From positions 630,501 through 694,500 of the forward strand of contig DATKHY010000003.1 of the NCBI GenBank assembly GCA_035544215.1: DNA of 64,000 nt. Direction: 5' to 3'. Numbering within the stretch: the first letter of the stretch is position 1; each line of letters begins with the position of its first letter. This DNA is from Candidatus Binatia bacterium. GTDB taxonomy: Bacteria; Vulcanimicrobiota; Vulcanimicrobiia; Vulcanimicrobiales; Vulcanimicrobiaceae. Of this stretch, positions 1-8,524 are shown piece after piece. The notes under the pieces are model-generated. The model saw nothing but the letters and a program-made list of their open reading frames with translations. It searched no databases and had not been told where the DNA came from. The position numbers and the translations under genes were made by a program.

Positions 1-1621
<1,621 letters not shown>

Positions 1622-1932
1622 TACTCTCTTTCTTTGCGTTCGAATCTCTTAAGTAAAAAACCGTGAGGGCGCGGGCATTTCCGGGCACACCAAAAAGACG
1701 AAACACGGGCTCCGAAAAATGGAGGTGTCTCGCCCTGCTCTGTTCGGCGGCTTTCATGCGCCCCGGGGCATAGGCGACAAGTTTAGCACCCGTCGCCATG
1801 GGCGTCAAGAAACCTGCTTGGTGCCCGGTGGGCGGCTTCGGCAAGCTTCGCACTGGCTTGGCCGCCGGGCGGCCGGTGCGTAGGTCCCGCGCCGCTCTCC
1901 GTCGCAGGCATGGAAGGCTCGGAGGTGCCCTT
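1622..1932. promoter_or_regulatory. Divergent intergenic region upstream of rpoB and a lipoprotein gene
   Basis: A 311-base gap between two divergent genes. It must hold the rpoB promoter and leader and the promoter of the lipoprotein gene. A GGAGG sits about 8 bases before the ATG at 1933. I see no ribosomal protein gene, hairpin terminator or clear -10/-35 pair in it. Confidence 0.5.
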
Positions 1933-2922
1933 ATGTCAAGGAGCTGCGCCCTTATCCTGCTGGCCTTACTCGCCGGCTGCGCCGCGTCCACCCAGCCGCA
2001 GTTGCCGGCCGGCCAGGCGGCCCCCGGACGCCAAGCCCGGATGGACCCGGCGGAATGCGGCACGTCCCGCGTCTACGTGGCGTCCTACAACAACTCGGTG
2101 TACGTCTACGATCAGACCGATAACGCCGGGACCCCCTGCCGACAAATCACCGGCGTGACCAACCCGCAGGGCCTGTTCGTCGACAAGCATCACAACCTGT
2201 GGGTCGCGATAGCGGGGGACTGCAAGAAGCAGTTCTCGAGCGTGCTCGAGTTCGCGCCGGGTGGCACGACGCCGATCAAGACGCTGACGGACCCGGCCGG
2301 CTCGGCCTCCGACGTCGCGGTCGACGACGCGTCGGGCACGGCGTACGTGACCAACTTCTTCGACTACACGAAGGGCTGCGCGAGCGGAAAGAACGGCGCG
2401 GTCGAAGTCTACGCCGGAGGCAGCACGACGCCCACCGGTACGCTCACGGACCCGCACATGAACTACGCCTTCAACGACGCCGTCGACGATCGCGGGAACC
2501 TCTACGTCACGTATTTGGAGCTCAACGGCCCGACCGGTAAGGGCCGCATCGACGAGTGGCTCGGGGGAACCGGATCGCCGAGCGATCTCGGAATCACGCT
2601 CCAGGCGCCGGGAGGCATCGCGACGACGTCGACCGGCGCGCTGCTCGTGTGCGATCAGTCCGTCGCGTGCGGTGACTTCGCGCCCGGCTCGACGACGATG
2701 ACGAATCTCTTTGCGGCTCAGAATCCCGGAGCGTTCGGCATCGCGCTCGACAAGCGCGAGACGCACGCCTGGGCCGAGGATCCCGCGCTCACCGCAGGTC
2801 AGCTGCAGCGCTACAAGTATCCGGGGCCGGATTCGAAGCCGCTGCAACGGATCACCGTGCCGGGCGGCGGCTACGCCGGCGTCGCGGTGAGTCCGCCCGC
2901 CCCCGAGGGCAAACCGTACTAG
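1933..2922 (+). CDS. Lipoprotein with NHL-type beta-propeller repeats
   Basis: A 329-residue predicted lipoprotein. The start at 1933 is chosen because a GGAGG precedes it and it gives a signal peptide ending in a lipobox (LLAGCA, Cys near residue 17). The mature part has propeller-like repeats: SRVYVASYNNSVYVYDQ, then PQGLFVDKHHNLWVA, SDVAVDDASGTAYVTNFF and DAVDDRGNLYVTY, each a strand pair with a D..GNLYV-type turn. It is one of four related proteins in this window (2924-3781, 29107-30015, 62712-63689). Probably anchored in an envelope membrane. Function unknown; such folds usually bind proteins or glycans. Its stop lies one base from the stop of the convergent neighbour. Confidence 0.85.
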   Translation: MSRSCALILLALLAGCAASTQPQLPAGQAAPGRQARMDPAECGTSRVYVASYNNSVYVYDQTDNAGTPCRQITGVTNPQGLFVDKHHNLWVAIAGDCKKQFSSVLEFAPGGTTPIKTLTDPAGSASDVAVDDASGTAYVTNFFDYTKGCASGKNGAVEVYAGGSTTPTGTLTDPHMNYAFNDAVDDRGNLYVTYLELNGPTGKGRIDEWLGGTGSPSDLGITLQAPGGIATTSTGALLVCDQSVACGDFAPGSTTMTNLFAAQNPGAFGIALDKRETHAWAEDPALTAGQLQRYKYPGPDSKPLQRITVPGGGYAGVAVSPPAPEGKPY

Positions 2923-2923
2923 A

Positions 2924-3781
2924 TTACGGTGTAAAGCCGTTGCCGAAGAAGGCCGCAACGGGTCCGTACAGCGTGCCCGCTCCGATCCTCGCTAGGATGT
3001 CGCCGTTACGCATATCCATCTCGATGGCAAGCGGCGGACCCGTCGAGGAGTTTGCGATCGGCAGCCACACGGCGGTTCCGTAATTGTGCAGCGCGCAGAA
3101 CGAGTTCCAACCCGGCCCGTAGTTGGGGGGCAGGTCGAACTCGCCGCGCTGCTGGAAACGGGATTGCTCGAACTTCCGGATCGTGAACGGCCTCCCGAAC
3201 CAGGTGATCTCCACGAAACTCCCCGTGGTAGTAAAGCCGCAGTCCTCGCCGGCGCTGATGTCGTAGACCAGTCTACAGCTGTTCGTCGCGCCGACCTTAC
3301 ACGCGAACAATGAGTACGTGCCGAAGGGCGCCTCCACCGGCGCGTAGATAATTCCGTTGCGCACCGATATTCCCAATATCATCGGGCCAATTTGAGGTAG
3401 CCGATATACGGCTGCGACGCGAGTCGAGCCATATCGATACTGGTATACGTAGACACCCGATTTGGTTTCGTGCCCCACGTAGAGATTGTCGTCCACATCG
3501 ATCGCAAGGCTGAAACCAAGGTTGCCCGGCGTATATGTGGCGATCACGCTTGAGAGGTCGTGCGAAAGTTCTTTGACCTCGTCGGTTCCGTTACGCGCGG
3601 CATAAATCACGTAGACGTGTCCGCTGCTGTCGGTAACGACGTCGAAAACCTCCGCGCGGGCATTATACTCGGCGATCTTTTTGCCGTCGACGTCGAACGC
3701 AATGACGGCCTTCTGCAGGCGGTCGGCGACGTAGAGGTTCGTCGTCAGCATTGCGGCCGCGAAGCAGAGTGCCTCTTTCAC
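2924..3781 (-). CDS. NHL-type beta-propeller protein lacking a clear signal peptide
   Basis: A 285-residue propeller protein related to the lipoproteins at 1933 and 62712. Repeats such as TTNLYVADRLQKAVIAFDVDGKK, VFDVVTDSSGHVYVIY and SLAIDVDDNLYVG are visible. The only start close to the gene is GTG at 3781 (MKEALCFAAAMLTTN...), 20 bases after the dxs stop on the same strand, and it yields no convincing signal peptide or lipobox. Either the protein is cytoplasmic, or the 5' end was lost when it came to lie behind dxs. It may be co-transcribed with hpnG-dxs by position. Function unknown. Confidence 0.75.
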   Translation of the reverse strand: MKEALCFAAAMLTTNLYVADRLQKAVIAFDVDGKKIAEYNARAEVFDVVTDSSGHVYVIYAARNGTDEVKELSHDLSSVIATYTPGNLGFSLAIDVDDNLYVGHETKSGVYVYQYRYGSTRVAAVYRLPQIGPMILGISVRNGIIYAPVEAPFGTYSLFACKVGATNSCRLVYDISAGEDCGFTTTGSFVEITWFGRPFTIRKFEQSRFQQRGEFDLPPNYGPGWNSFCALHNYGTAVWLPIANSSTGPPLAIEMDMRNGDILARIGAGTLYGPVAAFFGNGFTP

Positions 3782-3801
3782 GACCGCGCGCGTCGCCTCG
3801 T

Positions 3802-5685
3802 TTAGACGCGCAAGCCGATCGAGGCTGCCGGCCCGATCTGCGCGATCCGCGCCGCGAGCGCATCGCCGGTCAGCCCGAAGAGCGCGCGCTGCTTGTCCTG
3901 CGAGTCGTGCTGGACCAGGACGTTCGAAACGCCGATGCGCTCCACGCTCAAGTCGAGTCCGCGGTCCGAGACGAACTCCGCGACTGCGGAGCCGAATCCG
4001 CCAGCCAGCGAGTGCTCTTCCAGCGTTATGATGTGGCGGTGGTCGCGCGCAAGCTCGAGCAGCAGCCCCTCGTCCAGCGGCTTCGCGAAGCGCGCATTCA
4101 CGATAGTAACGCCTTGTACGTTCGCGTCCAACGCCATGTCGAGGGTCGTTCCGTAGGCCAGGATCGCCACGTCGCGGCCACGCTGGAGCACCTCGGCCTT
4201 GCCGTGCACGATCGGCGCGGGCACGCGGTCGTGCCGTCCGTTGGTCGAGCCGCGCGGGTAGCGGATCCCCGCCGGCGAGTTGAGCGACAACGCGTGCTCG
4301 AGCATCGGCAGCAGCTCGGCCTCGGTGCTCGGCGCCATCAGCGTCATGTTCGGCAGCGTCCGCAGATAGGCGATATCATACAGTCCCATGTGCGTCGGGC
4401 CGTCGTCGCCGACGAAGCCGGCGCGGTCCATGCAGAAGACTACGGGCAGATTCTGAACGACGACGTCATGGACGACCTGATCGTAGGCGCGCTGGAGGAA
4501 GGTCGAATAGATCGCGCAGACCGGCTTGAGGCCGTTCGTCGCCAGGCCCGCCGCGAAGCAGACGGCGTGCGCCTCCGCGATGCCCACGTCGAAGTAGCGC
4601 TCCGGGAAGCGCTTTCCGAACTTCGCGAGACCCGTGCCGTCCGGCATCGCTGCCGTGATGCCGACCACGCGCGGGTCCTTCTCGGCGACCGCGATCATCG
4701 CGTCGCCGAACACGTCCTGGAACTTGGGCCGCGCGCCCGAGCTGCTCTTCTTCGCGCCGTTGCTCGGCTCGAACGCATTGGCGCCGATGCCATGGAACGT
4801 GCGCGAGTCGCGCTCGGCGGGCTCGTAACCTTTGCCTTTAACGGTGCGCACGTGCAAGAGCACCGGCCGGTCGATATCGATGGCGGTCTGCAGCGCGTCG
4901 AGCACGACGTCGTAGTTGTGACCGTCGATCGGCCCGATGTAGCGGAAGCCCAGCTCCTCGAAGATAACCGCGGTCTTCTCCGACGGGCCGATGAAGTGCA
5001 TCGCGCCGATCTCGGCTCCCTCGATCGCCTTCTTCGCGGCACCTCCGAGCGGGAGGCGCTTGAGCACCTCCTTGCCGGTGCGCCGCACGAAGTTCGCAAA
5101 CGGCTTGCTGCGCAGCACGGAAAGGTACGACGCGATCGAGCCGACGTTGGGCGCGATCGACATCTCGTTGTCGTTGAGAATCACCATGAACTGGCTACGG
5201 CGACCTCCGGCGTTGTTGAGCGCCTCGTAGGCGAGCCCGCCGGTCAGCGCGCCGTCGCCGATCACCGCGACCACGCGCTCGTCGCCGCCGACGAGATCCC
5301 GCGCGGTCGCCATGCCGAGCGCGGCCGCGACGGCCGTGCTCGCGTGCCCCGCTCCAAACGGATCGTACTGCGATTCGCTGCGCATCGCGAAGCCGGAGAG
5401 GCCGCCCCCCTTGCGGATTGTGCCGAAGCGCTCCCTGCGGCCCGTCAGAATCTTGTGGACGTACGTCTGGTGGCTGACGTCCCACACCAGCTTGTCGCTC
5501 GGCAGATTGAGGACGCGATGAAGGGCGAGCGTCAGCTCGACGACGCCCAAGTTGGGCGCGAGGTGACCGCCGTTAGCGGCGCACGTGCGCACGAGCAGGT
5601 CTCGAATCTCGCTCGCTAAGACGTCGATTTGGTCGCGCCGGAGGCGCTTGACGTCCGCGGGAGAGTTGATCCGCTCGATTACCAT
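3802..5685 (-). CDS. dxs: 1-deoxy-D-xylulose-5-phosphate synthase
   Basis: Makes 1-deoxy-D-xylulose 5-phosphate from pyruvate and glyceraldehyde 3-phosphate with thiamine diphosphate, the entry step of the MEP isoprenoid pathway. 627 residues, the usual length. Visible motifs: [16 protein letters not shown] and the active-site [10 protein letters not shown] near the N-terminus, the thiamine motif [23 protein letters not shown], the central VGIAEAHAV with its catalytic Glu, and [12 protein letters not shown]. The ATG at 5685 overlaps the hpnG stop by 7 bases (ATGGTAA), so the two genes are probably translationally coupled. This puts isoprenoid supply in one unit with hopanoid side-chain formation, about 10 kb from the main hopanoid operon. 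Confidence 0.97.
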   Translation of the reverse strand: MVIERINSPADVKRLRRDQIDVLASEIRDLLVRTCAANGGHLAPNLGVVELTLALHRVLNLPSDKLVWDVSHQTYVHKILTGRRERFGTIRKGGGLSGFAMRSESQYDPFGAGHASTAVAAALGMATARDLVGGDERVVAVIGDGALTGGLAYEALNNAGGRRSQFMVILNDNEMSIAPNVGSIASYLSVLRSKPFANFVRRTGKEVLKRLPLGGAAKKAIEGAEIGAMHFIGPSEKTAVIFEELGFRYIGPIDGHNYDVVLDALQTAIDIDRPVLLHVRTVKGKGYEPAERDSRTFHGIGANAFEPSNGAKKSSSGARPKFQDVFGDAMIAVAEKDPRVVGITAAMPDGTGLAKFGKRFPERYFDVGIAEAHAVCFAAGLATNGLKPVCAIYSTFLQRAYDQVVHDVVVQNLPVVFCMDRAGFVGDDGPTHMGLYDIAYLRTLPNMTLMAPSTEAELLPMLEHALSLNSPAGIRYPRGSTNGRHDRVPAPIVHGKAEVLQRGRDVAILAYGTTLDMALDANVQGVTIVNARFAKPLDEGLLLELARDHRHIITLEEHSLAGGFGSAVAEFVSDRGLDLSVERIGVSNVLVQHDSQDKQRALFGLTGDALAARIAQIGPAASIGLRV

Positions 5686-6299
5686 TGGCGCGTTATACGC
5701 AGCCGCGAGCCGATGACCTGCGTCACCACGCGGGCCGCGAGTCGCGCCGCGCGCGGCGCCTCGCGCGCGAGCCACAGCGCTTGCGACCAGTTCGACGGTT
5801 TCAATATCGCTCGCATCGGATTTACCCAATCTGTGGATAACTCGTGCTGCGGCGTGTCGAGCACGACGCGTACGGCCGCCACCCGCGGAGCCTGGATCAG
5901 CCCGGTTTCCATGTCGACGCCCGCGTAGCCGCGAGCCGCCCACTCCAGGCGCGCCGCTCCGTTGACGATCGTCTCCGCCGTCAACAGCGAATCGAACACC
6001 GGCTCGACGCCAAGGCCGCGCGCGCTCGCTGCGAACGCGGCGACCAGCTTCGCGTCGCACTCGAACTCGCTGCCGTCCGGGCGGCGCACGCGGCGCGGTA
6101 CGAGCACGGTGCCCGTCGGCAGATCGCCGCGCAGGCCGCCCGCCACGCCGCAGACCACGACCGTGCCGCGCAGCGGCTCGCGCAGCTTCGACAGCGCGAT
6201 GCCCCCTTCGACCACCGCGGCGTTCGGCCGCTCGCGGCGCACCGCGTCGGCCTCGAGCGCCAAGGGCGCGACGATCGTAACCGATTCCATCGCGGACAT
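5679..6299 (-). CDS. hpnG: Hopanoid-associated phosphorylase HpnG (adenosylhopane nucleosidase)
   Basis: A 206-residue member of the purine-nucleoside phosphorylase/MTAN superfamily. HpnG removes adenine from adenosylhopane to give ribosylhopane precursors of extended hopanoids. Visible features: N-terminal strand VTIVAPLALEADAVRRE, VVCGVAGGLRGDLPTGTVLVP, and the conserved VDMETG with its catalytic-region Glu. Context supports the call: it overlaps dxs, and hpnH, shc and hpnA are nearby. Possible starts are 6335, 6299 and 6290; homologues begin close to the TIVAPLALEA strand, so 6299 or 6290 is preferred. The 6335 ATG would overlap the divergent ferritin start (CATG). Confidence 0.85.
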   Translation of the reverse strand: MSAMESVTIVAPLALEADAVRRERPNAAVVEGGIALSKLREPLRGTVVVCGVAGGLRGDLPTGTVLVPRRVRRPDGSEFECDAKLVAAFAASARGLGVEPVFDSLLTAETIVNGAARLEWAARGYAGVDMETGLIQAPRVAAVRVVLDTPQHELSTDWVNPMRAILKPSNWSQALWLAREAPRAARLAARVVTQVIGSRLRITRQW

Positions 6300-6333
6300 A
6301 GGGTTTCGTTCGTTCACGGTGTAGGGGTTTGCC

Positions 6334-6897
6334 ATGAGTACCACGAGCCAACCTTTCGTTTCCGACATCAAAGAACTGCGCCGCCGCGCCCAGGAGCAAA
6401 TGCAGCGCGGCGCCGTCACCGAGAATTACGGCGGCGACGTCCAGCAGACTATCGACTTGCTGCAGACCGCGCTGGCGACCGAGATCGTCTGCGTCTTGCG
6501 CTACACGATGCACAACATCGCGGCCGTCGGCATCGACAGCGAGAGCGTCAAGGAAGAGTTCGCCGAGCACGCGAGCGACGAGTACGACCACATGCAGAAG
6601 ATCGCGAACCGCATCAACCAGCTGGGCGGCACGCCGAATCTCAACCCTGAAGGCTTGCACACGCGCTCGGCCACCGAGTACGGTGACGCCCAGAAGCTGA
6701 TCGACATGATCAAGGAAAACCTCGTCGCAGAGCGCATCGCGGTAGAACACTATCGCGACCTGATCCGCTTCTTCGGCGAGAAAGACCCGACCACGCGCAT
6801 CATGCTCGAGGGCATCCTGGCGCAAGAGGAAGACCACGCCAACGACATGCACGACCTGCTCGTCGCGCACGAAGGGAAGCCGTTTCTGAAGAACTGA
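6334..6897 (+). CDS. Bacterioferritin-like ferritin
   Basis: A 187-residue four-helix ferritin-like protein, likely an iron-storage or iron-oxidising cage subunit in the cytoplasm. Diiron ligand pattern: Glu in helix A (LATEIVCVLRYT), ExxH in helix B (DEYDHMQK), Glu in helix C (LVAERIAVEHY) and ExxH in helix D (QEEDHAND). The methionine that binds haem in E. coli bacterioferritin (Glu-Met-Lys-His) is replaced by Tyr-Asp here, so haem binding in that mode is unlikely. Ribosome-binding site GTAGGGGTT precedes ATG 6334. It is divergent from hpnG. Confidence 0.88.
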   Translation: MSTTSQPFVSDIKELRRRAQEQMQRGAVTENYGGDVQQTIDLLQTALATEIVCVLRYTMHNIAAVGIDSESVKEEFAEHASDEYDHMQKIANRINQLGGTPNLNPEGLHTRSATEYGDAQKLIDMIKENLVAERIAVEHYRDLIRFFGEKDPTTRIMLEGILAQEEDHANDMHDLLVAHEGKPFLKN

Positions 6898-6928
6898 CGC
6901 CGTAGAGCGCCGGCCCAGCGGCACTGCG

Positions 6929-7211
6929 ATGCCACGGATGCTCGGCAAGCTTCCCCCGAAGCACGACCACCGGACGTTACTGTTCGAAGAATATCTCTCT
7001 CCCAAGCTTGCCACACCGCCGGCGCGAGATCGTGCCACCCTGGCGCGCAGTGGTGCAGTCGTATTACGCGATCACCGGCGGACGCGACGACGGCGCGTAT
7101 TGTCTGGACGTGCTCAAGCACTGGCGCGTCGCGGGCATCGGCGGCGATAGGATCGCGGCGTTCGCCCGGCGCGCCCTCGGGCGCGACCTCCAGCGGTTAG
7201 GCCACCGCTAG
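6929..7211 (+). pseudogene. Decayed remnant of a secreted/phage-like hypothetical protein family
   Basis: Two overlapping reading frames look like two ends of one protein family whose members start with a LGKLPPKHD..TL..YL motif and carry a later block with an aYsaiTG..DnG...LDVLkyWR..GIgG..I.AF pattern. Frame 2 from 6929 gives MLGKLPPKHDHRTLLFEEYL; frame 3 from about 7044 gives VVQSYYAITGGRDDGAY then LDVLKHWRVAGIGGDRIAAF. The middle of the protein is missing and the two parts are out of frame, so this reads as an internal deletion with a frameshift. I recall the family pattern from memory; no search was made. The rest of 6898-7254 holds only the GloVer gene's promoter and leader. Confidence 0.5.
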
Positions 7212-7254
7212 CGCCTGTACGATGATATACTGCGTGTCAAAGGAGGCTTTGCAC

Positions 7255-8505
7255 ATGGATAACATCACGCGCCACGTGCTCGGTATAGCGGCTGCAACGG
7301 TGTTGTTATCGGCGTGCAGCACGACCCTCAATGCGGCTCCCGGGGGATCCGGACCCGTTCCGAACGCGCTTTCGCCGCGCATACGGACCTTGTCGCAGTA
7401 TCACGTGCTCTACAACTTTCACGGCCCGGATGGCTCAGGTCCCATCGCGAGCTTAACCGCCGTCAACGGGACGCTGTATGGCACCACCAAAGAAGGCGGC
7501 ACGCACGGCTTGTCTCCGAAGAACGGCGTCGTCTTCAGCCTTACTACGGACGGCAAGGAACGCGTGCTGCACGACTTCCGCGTGATGGCACTAGACGGCA
7601 CCTACCCTATGGCGGGCCTGATCGAAGTAAACGGCACCCTCTACGGAACGACGGGACTCGGCAATCCGTACAACACGGGTACGGTCTACAGCATCACGAC
7701 GAGCGGTGAGGAACGGTTACTCTATAGCTTCGGCGAGTTCAGCCCCGCCGGTATGCAACCGTCGGCGAGCGTGACCAACCTCAACGGGATGCTATACGGC
7801 ACGACGAATTTTGGGGGCGATCGAGCCGCCGGAACGATCTTTAGCCTTAATGTGGACGGCACGGAGAAGATCGTTCACAGTTTCGGGCATCCCTTTCGCA
7901 GCGACGGTCAGATTCCGGGGTCGAGCTTAATCGCCGTCAACGGAACGCTCTACGGCACGACGTACGAAGGCGGCATCTACGATCGAGGCCACAACTGCGG
8001 GTCCACGCCGTGTCCCGGCGATGGAACCATCTTCAGCGTTACATCGGCCGGCAAGGTTCGCGTGCTGCATAGTTTCGGCAAGGGCTCCGATGGACTCTCC
8101 CCCGAGGCGGGCTTGATCGACGTCAAAGGCATGCTCTACGGTACGACCGCGCAAGGCGGGACGCACGGCTGCGGCACCGTCTTTAGCGTATCGGCGGCGG
8201 GTGCGGAGCGCGTGCTTCACAGCTTCGGCGCGAACTCGAGCGGCGGATGCCAACCGGCACCGGCCTTGATCGACGTCGGCGGCACCCTCTACGGAACGAC
8301 CGCCTACGGCGGCGCGTACAACCATCACGGCACGGTCTTCAGCATAACGACCGGCGGCGTAGAGCACGTTCTGCACAGCTTTGGCTCGGGAAGCGACGGG
8401 AAATATCCGGAGGCGGCTTTACTCGACCTGCATGGGACGCTTTACGGCACCACGGAAGCCGGCGGTACTGCGGGTCACGGCACGGTCTTTGCGATGACCC
8501 CGTAA
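7255..8505 (+). CDS. Lipoprotein with tandem GloVer repeats (TIGR03803 type)
   Basis: A 416-residue lipoprotein. The start at 7255 follows a strong AAAGGAGG, giving a signal peptide ending in LLSAC. The mature part is made of about eight repeats with the pattern VLHSFG..SDG..P..GLI.V.GTLYGTT..GG....GTVFS.T..G.E, the choice-of-anchor GloVer tandem repeat. The repeats probably form a beta-propeller or solenoid outside the membrane. No enzymatic motif is visible. A paralogue is at 59588-60856. Its role is unknown; this family is often present in many copies in soil bacteria. Confidence 0.9.
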   Translation: MDNITRHVLGIAAATVLLSACSTTLNAAPGGSGPVPNALSPRIRTLSQYHVLYNFHGPDGSGPIASLTAVNGTLYGTTKEGGTHGLSPKNGVVFSLTTDGKERVLHDFRVMALDGTYPMAGLIEVNGTLYGTTGLGNPYNTGTVYSITTSGEERLLYSFGEFSPAGMQPSASVTNLNGMLYGTTNFGGDRAAGTIFSLNVDGTEKIVHSFGHPFRSDGQIPGSSLIAVNGTLYGTTYEGGIYDRGHNCGSTPCPGDGTIFSVTSAGKVRVLHSFGKGSDGLSPEAGLIDVKGMLYGTTAQGGTHGCGTVFSVSAAGAERVLHSFGANSSGGCQPAPALIDVGGTLYGTTAYGGAYNHHGTVFSITTGGVEHVLHSFGSGSDGKYPEAALLDLHGTLYGTTEAGGTAGHGTVFAMTP

Positions 8506-8524
8506 CGTGAGATGCGCCGCCGCG

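Noticed and set aside
3751-5619. A long open frame antisense to dxs (622 codons)
   Set aside because: Arg/Ala/Asp-rich shadow of a GC-rich gene with no domain; dxs on the other strand has all family motifs.
5686-7038. Upstream extension of dxs to 7038
   Set aside because: The frame continues only as the antisense/alternate frame of hpnG and the ferritin gene; the DXS family begins at 5685.
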